Notes under the pieces: model-generated
What the model saw: the letters and a program-made list of their open reading frames with translations, nothing else
Told to the model about the DNA's origin: nothing
Database searches by the model: none
Translations under genes and position numbers: made by a program
Origin: Bacteroidales bacterium
GTDB taxonomy: Bacteria > Bacteroidota > Bacteroidia > Bacteroidales > UBA932
Assembly (NCBI GenBank): GCA_016291185.1
Contig: JAEFAI010000003.1
Span: 46,423-110,422, forward strand
Direction of reading: 5' to 3'
Length of the DNA: 64,000 nucleotides
Part shown: positions 9,215 through 17,707 of the stretch, in pieces
Layout: each line of letters opens with the position of its first letter
Numbering within the stretch: the stretch's first letter is position 1

Positions 9215-9308
9215 CAGCAAAGGGTCGGGCATGACGGATATGCGGGTATGATGCCTCGAGGCAGGAGATTCCCGGTCAAGCCGGGAATGACGGGTGTGCG
9301 GGCATGAC
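9176..9308. repeat. Right palindrome pair of the GIY-YIG element
   Basis: The palindromes are 9192-9212 (ATGGCCGA/TCGGCCAT, loop TCAGG) and 9268-9288 (ATTCCCGG/CCGGGAAT, loop TCAAG). Each is preceded by GCCTCGAGGC-GGGAG or GCCTCGAGGC-AGGAG and followed by GAC. This is the inverted counterpart of 8036-8145. Confidence 0.8.
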
Positions 9309-9398
9309 GGATTTGGCGGCAGCCGGCGGGGAGGAAGTGCGGGGGCCTGCGCACGTTTGCCTGCGCGGTCGGGGGCCGTGGGGAGGGTGCGTGAGGAC
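9306..9398 (-). repeat. A-family GC-rich dispersed repeat, copy 2
   Basis: On the minus strand this matches the other A copies (CGGCCCCCGACCGCGCAGGC then AAACGTGCGCAGGC). It is followed on the plus strand by a GGGCA-T-run-TGCCC hairpin at about 9448-9465 and by another palindrome at 9526-9546. The 26 kb copy has the same order. Confidence 0.75.
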
Positions 9399-9525
9399 GG
9401 CTGACGCAGGCCTTCGGAGCCGGATAAAGCGGCAAGGTGGCGCTGGACGGGCATTTTTCTGCCCGTACGGCGGCAGCCCTGCCGCGTCCGGCGGAGAAGG
9501 CGATACGAGTGCCTCTAGGCAGGAG

Positions 9526-9546
9526 ATCCCCGATCAGGTCGGGGAT
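9526..9546. repeat. REP-like palindrome ATCCCCGA/TCGGGGAT
   Basis: This is a perfect 8-bp stem with loop TCAGG, preceded by GCCTCTAGGCAGGAG. Its right arm is the start of the 21-bp tandem repeat that follows. Confidence 0.75.
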
Positions 9547-9632
9547 GACTGATTTAGCGTCGGGGATGACTGCTTTAGCGTCGGGGATGACTGATTTAGC
9601 GTCGGGGATGACTGATTTAGCGTCGGGGATGA
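9538..9632 (+). repeat. 21-bp tandem repeat, about 4.5 copies
   Basis: Units at 9538-9558, 9559-9579, 9580-9600 and 9601-9621 plus a partial 9622-9632 read GTCGGGGATGACTGATTTAG followed by C. One unit has GCT in place of GAT. The array appears to have grown from the right arm of the palindrome at 9526-9546 and reaches the 3' end of rarA. Confidence 0.9.
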
Positions 9633-9635
9633 AGC

Positions 9636-10919
9636 TTACTTTTTGTAGTACTTCGGCCAGCAGGAGGAGAGGTAGGCGCTGAGGCGGTCTTCCTGCGGGT
9701 TGGGCTGAGGGTCGTAGAAGACCGTGCCGGAGAGCTTTTCGGGGAGGAATTCCAGGTCGGTGAAGTGGCCGGGGAAGTCGTGGGCGTACTTGTAGCCATC
9801 GGCGTAGCCGAGGTCCTCCATCAACTTCGTGGGCGCGTTGCGCAGGTAGAGCGGCACGGCGGCCGTCTGATCTTCTTTCGCGGCCGCAAGCGCCTTATCG
9901 ATCGCCAGATAGGCGGAATTACTTTTAGGAGAACTTGCGAGGTAAACAGCACATTCGCTCAGCGGGATGCGCGCCTCCGGCATACCGATGGAATGGACGA
10001 TGCGGAAGGTCGCGTCCGCCAGGAGCAGGGCGTTGGGATTCGCCAGGCCGATGTCCTCAGCGGCAAGGATGCAGAGCCGCCGGGCGATGAAGAGGGGATC
10101 CTCGCCGCCGTCCAGCATGCGCGCCATCCAATAAACCGCGGCGTTAGGGTCGGACCCACGCACGCTCTTGATAAAGGCGGAAATAATGTCGTAATGCATC
10201 TCGCCACCCTTGTCGTAGATGGCCACGTTCTCCTGCAGGCACTCCGTGACGCTGCGGTTGTCGATGACGATGGCCTCGCCCTTACTGAGCTGGGCATCAA
10301 CCACGATCTCAAGGATATTCAGCAACTTACGGGCGTCTCCGCCGCTGTGCCGGAAGAGCGCTTCCGTCTCACGGACCTCGATCTTGCGTTCCTTCAGCAC
10401 CTCGTCCTCGCGCAGCGCGCGGTCCAGGAGCAGCTGCAGGTCAGCCACCTCCAGGGACTTGAGCACGAACACCTGGCAGCGGGACAAAAGGGGAGTGATC
10501 ACCTCAAAGGAAGGATTCTCCGTCGTGGCGCCAATCAGGACAATGGTACCTGCCTCCACAGCGCCTAGCAGGGCATCCTGCTGCGCCTTGTTGAAGCGGT
10601 GGATCTCGTCGATGAAGAGGATTGGCGCACCCGTCTGGGAGAAGAGCGACTTGGACTTGGCCGAGTCGATGACCTCGCGCACTTCCTTCACCCCGGCACT
10701 GACCGCCGAGAGGGTATAGAAGTCGCGCTCCAGACTGCCGGCGATAATCCGAGCCAGCGTGGTCTTGCCGACACCCGGAGGGCCCCAAAGAATAAAGGAA
10801 GACAAAGCGCCGGAGTCCATCATGTTCCGCAGGATGCATCCGGGGCCGACCAAATGCTGCTGACCGACGTAATCGGACAGCGATTTAGGCCGCATTCGCT
10901 CCGGAAGAGGCGGTAACAT
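9636..10919 (-). CDS. rarA: Replication-associated recombination protein A (RarA/MgsA AAA+ ATPase)
   Basis: RarA is a clamp-loader-like AAA+ ATPase that acts at stalled replication forks. The 427-residue form from the ATG at 10919 starts MLPPLPERMRPKSL. Walker A GPPGVGKTT is at 46-54 and Walker B LFIDEIHRF follows; the C-terminal tetramerisation region contains the family stretch DLGYADGYKYAHD. A GTG start at 10940 would add seven residues without family resemblance. The 3' end abuts the 21-bp tandem array. It is transcribed toward the repeats, with no partner gene downstream. Confidence 0.95.
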   Translation of the reverse strand: MLPPLPERMRPKSLSDYVGQQHLVGPGCILRNMMDSGALSSFILWGPPGVGKTTLARIIAGSLERDFYTLSAVSAGVKEVREVIDSAKSKSLFSQTGAPILFIDEIHRFNKAQQDALLGAVEAGTIVLIGATTENPSFEVITPLLSRCQVFVLKSLEVADLQLLLDRALREDEVLKERKIEVRETEALFRHSGGDARKLLNILEIVVDAQLSKGEAIVIDNRSVTECLQENVAIYDKGGEMHYDIISAFIKSVRGSDPNAAVYWMARMLDGGEDPLFIARRLCILAAEDIGLANPNALLLADATFRIVHSIGMPEARIPLSECAVYLASSPKSNSAYLAIDKALAAAKEDQTAAVPLYLRNAPTKLMEDLGYADGYKYAHDFPGHFTDLEFLPEKLSGTVFYDPQPNPQEDRLSAYLSSCWPKYYKK

Positions 10920-10954
10920 TTTTGTTAAGGACTCTAACACTTTTGTTTTATGAA

Positions 10955-12091
10955 TTAATATTCAAGCTTCTTCTTGTAAGAACGACGGCGTTTGTTCTGC
11001 ACGTGTTCAAAATCGCGGAATTGACCCGCCATCTTCGTATTCGACTCCAAAATGGCGTTGGATTCGGTCCATGTGATGCCCGCCGCGTTGTATTTTCGGA
11101 ACATATCCATGAAGAGCAGGGAGTTCACGCCGCTGTTCTGGTACTCCGGCGCCACGCCGATCAGCAACAGCTCGGCACCGCCCTCACGCTTGATGAACAT
11201 CGACTTCGCCAGGTACCACCAACCGAAGGGGAAGAGCTTGCCGCGCGACTTCTGGAGCGCCTTGACGAGCGAAGGCATCGTGATTCCGAAGGCGATCAGC
11301 TCGTCCTTCTCGTTCTCCACCATCGAGACGAAACGCAGGTCAAGCACGCTCAGGTAAAAGTCGAGGTACTTCTTGGCCATGTGGTCAGGCAGGACGGTGA
11401 AGTTGTACAGATCCTTGTAGCAGGTGTTGATCAGGTTGAAGATCTTCTCGCCGTATTTCTCCTTCTTGACGATCTTACGCGTGAGCTGACGCAGATGCAC
11501 ATTGGCGCGCGTCTTGATGATCTCCTCGATGCGCGGCCAGCGCTCCGGCATCACGGTCGGGACCTGAACCACAAATTCCAGCCAGTCCGCATCCTTCTCG
11601 AAGCCCATCTGCACAAGATAATCGTTGTAGTAAGGGTAGTTGTAGATCAGCGGCATCGTGCTGAGCTGGTCAAAGCCCTCCACCAGCATGCCTTCCGGAT
11701 CAAAATCCGTGAAGCCTAGCGGGCCCACGACGGACTCCATGCCGTATTTCCGGCCAAATTCATAGACTTTGTCCATCAGGGCCTGGGCAACTTCGGGATC
11801 CTCAATGAAGTCGTACCAGCCGAAGCGGACCTCCTTGTGGTTCCACTGCTCGTTGGCCTTGCGGTTGACAATGGCGGCCACACGGCCGACGGGCTCGCCG
11901 TCACGGTATGCCATATATAGCGCAGAATCGCAGAATTCCTGCGCCGCGCCCTTCTCCTGGTCGAGCGTATCCATCTGATCGAACACGAGGGGCGGGACAT
12001 AATAGGGGTTATGGCGATATAATTTCTCCGGGAAATTGACGAACTTACGAAGTTCGCCACGCGTCAGAACGGGCCTGATTTCTACAGACAT
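10955..12091 (-). CDS. GNAT-like N-acetyltransferase family protein
   Basis: The 378-residue protein resembles the large GNAT-fold proteins common in Bacteroidota, whose substrate is not known. A GNAT-like C-terminal half includes LLIGVAPEYQNSGVNSLLF, the acetyl-CoA-binding strand and loop, and a TWTESNAILESN stretch follows. The N-terminal half (VGRVAAIVNRKANE and VVGPLGFTDFDPEGMLVEGF) is also typical. The ATG at 12091 was chosen over an upstream ATG at 12193, because the extra residues would overlap the divergent promoter region. A TATCTTCG box lies on the minus strand at about 12123-12130. Confidence 0.75.
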   Translation of the reverse strand: MSVEIRPVLTRGELRKFVNFPEKLYRHNPYYVPPLVFDQMDTLDQEKGAAQEFCDSALYMAYRDGEPVGRVAAIVNRKANEQWNHKEVRFGWYDFIEDPEVAQALMDKVYEFGRKYGMESVVGPLGFTDFDPEGMLVEGFDQLSTMPLIYNYPYYNDYLVQMGFEKDADWLEFVVQVPTVMPERWPRIEEIIKTRANVHLRQLTRKIVKKEKYGEKIFNLINTCYKDLYNFTVLPDHMAKKYLDFYLSVLDLRFVSMVENEKDELIAFGITMPSLVKALQKSRGKLFPFGWWYLAKSMFIKREGGAELLLIGVAPEYQNSGVNSLLFMDMFRKYNAAGITWTESNAILESNTKMAGQFRDFEHVQNKRRRSYKKKLEY

Positions 12092-12163
12092 TGTCGGATA
12101 GGATTTAGTATGTTTTATTCGTGCGAAGATACGATTTTCGTAGGAAAAAATCAAAGATTTTCC

Positions 12164-12171
12164 TATATTCG
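12164..12171 (+). promoter_or_regulatory. Predicted -7 box (TATATTCG) directly before a GTG start
   Basis: TATATTCG differs from TAnnTTTG at one base and ends 4 nt before the GTG at 12176. It supports GTG as the start and a leaderless or nearly leaderless transcript. Confidence 0.4.
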
Positions 12172-12175
12172 TCAC

Positions 12176-12751
12176 GTGCTGAAACCCGCTCATATCCTTT
12201 GCCTGCTTGCGCTGCTACTGCCTTTCGGCCCGGCGGTGCGTGCACAGGGGCAGCGCTTCGGTCTTTACCAGTCGCCCAAGGGCTTTGGCATCACGGCCAC
12301 GTTCGACACACCCTCTGGCGAGGAAATGAACACCATCACCCTCCGCACGGATTTCTACGGCTTCCTGAGCGCGCGCACGCAGCACGTGGGCGCATTTCTC
12401 ACCTATACCCACGATTACCGGGTTTTCCAGCTGGAAGGGGAGGATTATGCCCTGGTCGTGCACGCCGGGGCGGGCGTCTCGCTCGGCTACGCCCACGACT
12501 ACGAAAAAGGCTTCTACAGCTCCTACGACCGGGAGCTGGACCGGAATCCCGGCGGCGTGGCCGCCCTGGCCGGGCAGATCGGCCTGCGCATCGATTTCCG
12601 CCGGCATCTCACGCTGGACTTCGGCTTCTGTCTGGAGCCGGGCATCCACCTGAGGACGAATCCGGACACCGGCGCCGTCATCCTATCCTTCTACAAGAAT
12701 GGTATTTACCGGGGATACTACCCGCATCTTGACCTATTGTATCGCTTTTGA
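12176..12751 (+). CDS. Secreted or outer-membrane beta-barrel-like protein (191 aa)
   Basis: From the GTG at 12176 the protein has a signal peptide (LKPAHILCLLALLLPFGPA, cleaved near RAQGQ). It continues with alternating beta-strand sequence and ends in an aromatic LLYRF, the usual C-terminal signature of an outer-membrane barrel. I do not recognise the family. An upstream ATG at 12110 exists in frame but would give an implausible N-terminus and overlap the promoter. The TGA overlaps the next ATG (TGATG), so it forms an operon with a second protein of the same style. Confidence 0.7.
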   Translation: MLKPAHILCLLALLLPFGPAVRAQGQRFGLYQSPKGFGITATFDTPSGEEMNTITLRTDFYGFLSARTQHVGAFLTYTHDYRVFQLEGEDYALVVHAGAGVSLGYAHDYEKGFYSSYDRELDRNPGGVAALAGQIGLRIDFRRHLTLDFGFCLEPGIHLRTNPDTGAVILSFYKNGIYRGYYPHLDLLYRF

Positions 12752-13386
12752 TGATGAAACGCAAGTTATTCATATCGATGATATTGCTTCTTGCGCTTTC
12801 GTCGGGCGCAACGGGACGGACGATTCCCCTCGGGAGCTTCTTTGACCGCTTCGTCGTAGGTGCGGAGTGGGGATACACCCAGTGTGTCTTCCGCAGCCGC
12901 AACTACAACTTCATCAGCGAAGAGGGCTACCGCATTTTCGAGCAGAACAGCTCCTTCTACGCCCATGCCAACGCCCAGGTGCTCGGCACCATCGGCTACC
13001 GCATCAGTGATCAGCTGACACTGGGCCTGTACAGCGGCTACATCGGCATCGGAGAGCAGAACCGGCTGATTCCCGCCTGCCTGCGCGCCAGCTATTTCCC
13101 TTCGACAGACAGCGAAGACGGCCTCTTCGCCTACGCGCAGGGAGGAGTGGCCTGGCACGTGCACACCACGGCCGGACGCATGGGCTGGCTGGCCACCCTC
13201 GGCGGCGGCTACCGCATCCGCCTCAGCTATGACACGCACCTGGACCTGCTCGTCGGGCTCAAGTATCTGCACGACCATCCCTCGATTCCCAATCCCGAGG
13301 GCCCCGGAAACGTACCAGAGCACAACATCCGCATGAATAATGCAGGATATTGTGCCCTGGATATCTCGATTGCCGTCAGCTTCTAG
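12751..13386 (+). CDS. Secreted or outer-membrane beta-barrel-like protein (211 aa)
   Basis: The N-terminus is a signal peptide (KLFISMILLLALSSGATG). The rest is beta-rich with GYRI, GLYSGYIGIG and a final SIAVSF, which fits an outer-membrane barrel. It follows the previous gene by a TGATG overlap and has a similar length and layout, so the pair may be diverged duplicates or partner subunits. Its TAG overlaps the stop codon of the convergent PLP-enzyme gene (13383-13386, CTAG). The function is not known. Confidence 0.7.
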   Translation: MMKRKLFISMILLLALSSGATGRTIPLGSFFDRFVVGAEWGYTQCVFRSRNYNFISEEGYRIFEQNSSFYAHANAQVLGTIGYRISDQLTLGLYSGYIGIGEQNRLIPACLRASYFPSTDSEDGLFAYAQGGVAWHVHTTAGRMGWLATLGGGYRIRLSYDTHLDLLVGLKYLHDHPSIPNPEGPGNVPEHNIRMNNAGYCALDISIAVSF

Positions 13387-14666
13387 AACAGCTTGTCCAC
13401 CGCGGCGATAATCTCTTCTTCAGGCAAGGAAGGGTCCAGCACCAGATCGGGTTCCTTGAGGATAAAACCCTTGGCCATGGAGCCCAGCATACCGCCGCCC
13501 GTGCAGTTCAGCATAATGCACTCGTCCTTCTTGACGACACCGTCCTGAACGGCTTTCGCCAAGGCGGCCACCGCGGCGCAGGGGGCCGGCAGGAGGTCGT
13601 AACCCTCGAGGTTGCGGAACTGGAGCAGCCAGTACATGATGTCGTCGTTCGTGCAGGCGAAGGTGTCGCCGCCGCTCGCGCGCAGCACATCAAACACGCC
13701 ACCCGCAAGGCTGTAGGGCGGTTTACGATTGGCCAGCACCTTCGCGAGGATGACTTCCGCACTGCGGCGTCCTTCCTCAGGATCCAGGGCGACCAGCTCG
13801 CGCGACTGCGCTTTCCAGGAGTCGTGGATCAGCGTGAACGGGCGGTTCTGCGCCATGTACACGCGCATCTTGTTCTCGCCGTAATGTCCGTCGGCAGAGA
13901 GTCTCTCCGCATTCTCCCAGGCCGCAATGGCGCCGGTACCGGAGCCGACCGCCTGGAAGTAGGCGTCGGGAATGCGGCCGACCTTCTCCACGAAGCTCAG
14001 CAGGGTCGTGCCCATGCCGTCGCGGCGCGCCACGTTCTTGGCGCCGCCTTCGAGGAAATAGCGGGGATTCTTGGAGAGTTTCTCACCCAGCGCGATGGCG
14101 TCGTAGTAGTCGCAGCCGTGGGGGACGGCGACCAGCTTAACGCAGCGGTGCAGCTTCTTGTGGAACCACAGGTCATGCAGGTTGTCCTGCGGGACGCAGA
14201 TGACCACGGGAATCTCGTTATCCGAGCACACCTGCGCGAAGGCGCGGGCCGTGTTGCCGGCCGACTGGACCACCAGGACACGCTCCTCCTTCTTGTCCAT
14301 ACGTGCGCACACGCTGAAGGCCTCCGTCTCCTTGAAGGAGCAGGTCTCCATCTTGGCGCCGATCTTGGGGTTCCAGCCAGAGAAGGTAATATACAAATTA
14401 CTCAGACCCAGATGCTTGGCCAAGCCCTTGGACTTATAGGTCACCGGCGCGCAGGAATGCTTGAGCGTCCGCTTGATGGGCATCCACTCCGCGTAGCGGT
14501 ACAAGCCTTTGAGGTCCGGGCGCGGTGTGAAAACGCGTTGCGCATAGACGGCACGCACCAGCGACGGGGCTCCGCCCTGCGGGTCACCAAGGTCCCAGCC
14601 ACGGTCGTCGAAGACCCGGCCTGTGGCCACGTTCATCAATTGATACTGAGTGGGTTGGAATTTCAT
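13383..14666 (-). CDS. Threonine-synthase-like PLP enzyme, probably cysteate synthase
   Basis: This fold-type II PLP enzyme has 427 residues. The PLP Lys is predicted at 112 in ETCSFKETEA, with SAGNTARAFA (substrate and phosphate loop) and AVGSGTGAIAAWE (PLP phosphate loop) further on. RYAEWMPIK, APVTYKSKGLA, GAKNVARRDGMGT and PPYSLAGGVFDVL resemble cysteate synthase rather than ordinary threonine synthase, as far as I recall that family. Cysteate synthase makes cysteate from O-phosphoserine and sulfite, the head-group precursor of sulfonolipids in some Bacteroidota. The other sulfonolipid genes are not in this window. It ends the operon rlmD - antiporter - this gene. Threonine synthase is the alternative. 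Confidence 0.75.
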   Translation of the reverse strand: MKFQPTQYQLMNVATGRVFDDRGWDLGDPQGGAPSLVRAVYAQRVFTPRPDLKGLYRYAEWMPIKRTLKHSCAPVTYKSKGLAKHLGLSNLYITFSGWNPKIGAKMETCSFKETEAFSVCARMDKKEERVLVVQSAGNTARAFAQVCSDNEIPVVICVPQDNLHDLWFHKKLHRCVKLVAVPHGCDYYDAIALGEKLSKNPRYFLEGGAKNVARRDGMGTTLLSFVEKVGRIPDAYFQAVGSGTGAIAAWENAERLSADGHYGENKMRVYMAQNRPFTLIHDSWKAQSRELVALDPEEGRRSAEVILAKVLANRKPPYSLAGGVFDVLRASGGDTFACTNDDIMYWLLQFRNLEGYDLLPAPCAAVAALAKAVQDGVVKKDECIMLNCTGGGMLGSMAKGFILKEPDLVLDPSLPEEEIIAAVDKLF

Positions 14667-14678
14667 ATTCAGCGGTTA

Positions 14679-15611
14679 TTAGAGTTTCACGAATAGCCAG
14701 GCGTAGTAGCCGAAGAAGAGCAGCAGCATCAGGATGGCCTCCCAGCGGTCAATCCGGTCGCGGTGCCCGGTAAAGGTCCACAACCAGATCAGCGCGGCGC
14801 TGGTGAGCAACACGCCCAGATCCACCCAGGTCAGCGCGAGCGTCGAAAGGGGAGTCACCACGGCGGAGGTGCCCAGGATCAGCAGGATATTGAAAACGTT
14901 GGAACCCAGGACATTGCCCAGGGCCAACTGGTCTTTCTTCTTGGCCGCCGCCACGATGCAGGTTGCGAGCTCCGGAAAGGAGGTACCGCCCGCCAGCAGG
15001 GTGATGGCGATGAATTTGTCGGACACGCCCACGGCGCGTGCGATGGCGGTTGCGTTGTTCACGAAGAGCTGGCCGCCGAAGATCAGGCCGCCCAGGCCCG
15101 CGAGCACCAGCAGGATGGCCATCAAGAGGCTGTGCACCTTCTCTTCCGCCGCTTCGTCGGCGCCCTGGTCAGACTTGAAGCAATAGAACATGTAGGCTGC
15201 AAACACCAGCAGGTACACGACGCCTTCGATGCGCGTAATCTGCCCGCCCGTCAGGGCAAAAGCGGCGAACAGGAAGGTCACCAGCAGGGCGATGGGAATG
15301 TCGCGCCGACGGTTGGAGCGCGTCACGGCCACGGGAGCGATCACGGCCGTCAGGCCCAGGATGAGCAGGGTATTGAACACATTGGAGCCCACCACGTTAC
15401 CCACCGAAATGTCGGCATTTCCCTGCAGGGCGCCGGTCAGGCTGACGACGAGTTCCGGGCAGCTGGTGCCGAAGCCCACGATGGTCAGACCGATGACAAA
15501 TTCGCTGATGCCGGCTTTGCGGGCAATGGCGGACGAGCCATCCACCAGCCAGTCCGCGCCGAATACGATCAGCGCGAGGCCCAGCAACAGCAACAAAACT
15601 TGTTCGATCAT
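14679..15611 (-). CDS. Calcium/sodium antiporter (CaCA family, YrbG-like)
   Basis: This inner-membrane exchanger has 310 residues and about ten hydrophobic segments. The two alpha repeats are clear: GFGTSCPELVVSL with NVVGSNVFNTLLILG, and GGTSFPELATCIVA with NVLGSNVFNILLILG. The acidic Glu in each PEL motif is the expected ion ligand. Its start overlaps the stop of rlmD by 4 nt (TCAT on the plus strand), and the PLP-enzyme gene follows after 12 nt, so the three are co-transcribed. Confidence 0.95.
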   Translation of the reverse strand: MIEQVLLLLLGLALIVFGADWLVDGSSAIARKAGISEFVIGLTIVGFGTSCPELVVSLTGALQGNADISVGNVVGSNVFNTLLILGLTAVIAPVAVTRSNRRRDIPIALLVTFLFAAFALTGGQITRIEGVVYLLVFAAYMFYCFKSDQGADEAAEEKVHSLLMAILLVLAGLGGLIFGGQLFVNNATAIARAVGVSDKFIAITLLAGGTSFPELATCIVAAAKKKDQLALGNVLGSNVFNILLILGTSAVVTPLSTLALTWVDLGVLLTSAALIWLWTFTGHRDRIDRWEAILMLLLFFGYYAWLFVKL

Positions 15612-17029
15612 GCTTCTTCTTCCTTTTCAATTCTATCCAGGCGGCAGACGTTCTCCACATGATAGGTGTGGGGGAACATGTCCACCGGCTGCACGTCCGT
15701 AATCTTATAGTCGGCGCTCATCATTTCCATGTCGCGCGCCTGCGTGGCCGGATTACAGCTCACATAGACAATCCGCTTCGGAGCGGCTTGCAGGATGGTT
15801 TTCACCACGTCCGGATGCATGCCGGCACGCGGAGGATCTACGATGATCACGTCCGGCCGGCCGTGCTTGCTGATGAAGTCCGCCGTGAGGATATCCTTCA
15901 TGTCGCCGGCGTAGAACTCGCAGTTGTCGATGCCGTTGCCGGCGGCGTTGATTTTCGCGTCCTCAATGGCCTCGGGCACGTATTCGATGCCGATGACGTG
16001 CTTAGCTTGACGGGCAACGAACTGGGCGATGGTGCCCGTACCCGTGTAGAGGTCGTAAACCAGCTCCGAGCCCGTCAGGTCCGCGAATTCGCGCGTGGCC
16101 TTGTATAACTTGTAAGCCTGGCCCGTGTTGGTCTGGTAGAAGGATTTCGGGCCGATCTTGAAGCGCAGGCCCTCCATCTCTTCGTAGATGGCCGGCTCGC
16201 CGCAGTGCAGGATGCAGGTCTGGTCGCCGATGGTGTCGTTCTTCTTGTCGTTGATGACGTAGTAGAGCGAGCTGATCTGCGGGAAATGCTTCGCCACGGC
16301 GTCCAGCAGGGGAGCGCGCAGGGGGAAGTCCTCGCCGAAGCAGACGATGACCATCACCGCGCCGGCATCCGTCGTGCGCACGAACATGTTGCGCAGCTGA
16401 CCGTGGTTCTCGCGGATATCGTAGAAGGAGATGCCGTTATCCAGGCAGAACTTCTTGATAAAGAGGCGGATCTCGTTGGTCGGCTCGGGCTGCAGATGGC
16501 AACGGTCGATGTCCAGGACCTTGTCGAAATATTTCCCGACGTGGAAGCCCAGGCCAGGGCCAGCGGGCACGCCGGAGGCGATCTCTTCGCTCGTCATCCA
16601 ACGCTTGTTGGAGGCGGAGAATTCGAGTTTGTTACGGTAGTAGCGGGTCTTGTCGGAGCCCAGGATGGGGCGGAATTCCGGCACACTCAGGTGCCCGATG
16701 CGCGTCAGCTGGTCATAGACCTGACGCTGCTTCGCGGCGAGCTGGATTTCGTAGGGGAGCGGCTGCCAGCGGCATCCGCCGCACACGGCGAAATGCTCAC
16801 AGAACGGCTCCAGACGCTGCTCGGAAGGCTTTACGAGTTTGATGATCGTGCCCTCGAGCCAGGCCTTCTTCTTGCGGACCAGCCGCACGTTCACCACGTC
16901 GCCGGGCACGGCGAATCCCACGAAAACCACCTGCCCTTCGGGCGTATGCGCAATCGCTTTTCCCTCCGCCGCCACGCTCTCGATCGTGAGGTTCTCCAGA
17001 ATGATATCCAGTTTGCTATGTCGTGCCAT
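15608..17029 (-). CDS. rlmD: 23S rRNA (uracil-C5)-methyltransferase, RlmD/TrmA family
   Basis: This SAM-dependent RNA methyltransferase has 473 residues from the ATG at 17029. An N-terminal TRAM domain (residues 5-60) is followed by Fe-S cluster cysteines at about 77, 83 and 86 (CEHFAVCGGC) and a fourth in DRCHLQPE. The methyltransferase domain has DLYTGTGTIAQF, and the catalytic Cys lies in YVSCNPAT. TrmA-family subtypes are hard to separate by eye, so position specificity on rRNA is inferred. It is the first gene of a three-gene operon, with a TATATTTG promoter box upstream. Confidence 0.88.
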   Translation of the reverse strand: MARHSKLDIILENLTIESVAAEGKAIAHTPEGQVVFVGFAVPGDVVNVRLVRKKKAWLEGTIIKLVKPSEQRLEPFCEHFAVCGGCRWQPLPYEIQLAAKQRQVYDQLTRIGHLSVPEFRPILGSDKTRYYRNKLEFSASNKRWMTSEEIASGVPAGPGLGFHVGKYFDKVLDIDRCHLQPEPTNEIRLFIKKFCLDNGISFYDIRENHGQLRNMFVRTTDAGAVMVIVCFGEDFPLRAPLLDAVAKHFPQISSLYYVINDKKNDTIGDQTCILHCGEPAIYEEMEGLRFKIGPKSFYQTNTGQAYKLYKATREFADLTGSELVYDLYTGTGTIAQFVARQAKHVIGIEYVPEAIEDAKINAAGNGIDNCEFYAGDMKDILTADFISKHGRPDVIIVDPPRAGMHPDVVKTILQAAPKRIVYVSCNPATQARDMEMMSADYKITDVQPVDMFPHTYHVENVCRLDRIEKEEEA

Positions 17030-17049
17030 ATACTTTCGAAACAATCATA

Positions 17050-17057
17050 CAAATATA
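17050..17057 (-). promoter_or_regulatory. Predicted -7 box for the rlmD operon (TATATTTG)
   Basis: On the minus strand this reads TATATTTG, a perfect consensus match, 20 nt before the ATG at 17029. Confidence 0.55.
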
Positions 17058-17574
17058 GCAATTTTCTCGTCACGTCCGCCAAGCCCCCTCGTCATGCCCG
17101 GCCCTTACACGCCATTAGCAGGATGTCATAATTTACTCCAAGGCGATGAATGACGGGGTAACATACTATGTAGAAGAAGTACGGCTCGGGCGTCATGAAT
17201 TAGCTGCCAGTACTCTGTATAAAAGAAAAAAGGAAAACTCACCGACGCAAATGGACTAGACCACGCAGATTTCGGATTTGTTTCCTTTTCTCATGCAAAT
17301 ATAACCATTCTTTTGAATATTATATAATCCGACCCGCAAAAAGTTCGGGGCTGTGTCAAGAAGTGGCAAAACGGCGTATTTCCTGTACCACTTTGTCGGC
17401 TGGATGTACCTGTGACCCCTATAGCGGAATCCCTCTGGTTCGCCAACCATCTCCTGCAACACATCGAGTCAGGGGTAAGTTCGGCGATGGCCTCGGGGCT
17501 GCGCCCGTGCGGGCAGAAAAATGCCCGCCCGGCCGCACCCCGGGCCATTCGCCTTCCCATCCCATAGCGCCAGC

Positions 17575-17665
17575 CGCCCCGCGCACGCTCCCCACGGCCC
17601 CCGACAGCGCAGGCAAACGGGCGCAGGCCCCCGCACGGCCAACGCGCCGGCTGGCGCGGAATAAT
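17575..17665 (+). repeat. A-family GC-rich dispersed repeat, copy 3
   Basis: The core CGGCCCCCGACAGCGCAGGC followed by AAACGGGCGCAGGCCCCCGC is identical or nearly so to the other four copies. It ends just before the promoter of the nuclease-helicase gene. Confidence 0.8.
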
Positions 17666-17678
17666 CGAAAGAATTGTT

Positions 17679-17686
17679 TATATTTG
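17679..17686 (+). promoter_or_regulatory. Predicted -7 box for the DUF2075 gene (TATATTTG)
   Basis: This perfect TAnnTTTG match lies 21 nt upstream of the ATG at 17708, immediately after the A-family repeat. Confidence 0.5.
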
Positions 17687-17707
17687 TACAATTAGCGCAA
17701 ACCACGC

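Larger units (their letters stand above)
17030..17707. other. Intergenic region: divergent promoters and repeats
   Basis: It holds the rlmD promoter box (17050-17057), half-sites of the palindrome family (CGTCATGCCCGG near 17083-17100), one A-family repeat (17575-17665) preceded by a GGGCA-A-run-TGCCC hairpin near 17510-17530, and the promoter box of the DUF2075 gene (17679-17686). A 68-codon open frame on the minus strand (17256-17462) has no recognisable features. Confidence 0.6.

Noticed and set aside
7729..9632. CRISPR array
   Set aside because: The repeats are palindromes at irregular spacing, in both orientations and with differing stems. There are no regular spacers and no cas genes.
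17256..17462. A 68-codon minus-strand frame
   Set aside because: The composition is protein-like in part, but it lies among repeats, overlaps nothing conserved and has no recognised motif.
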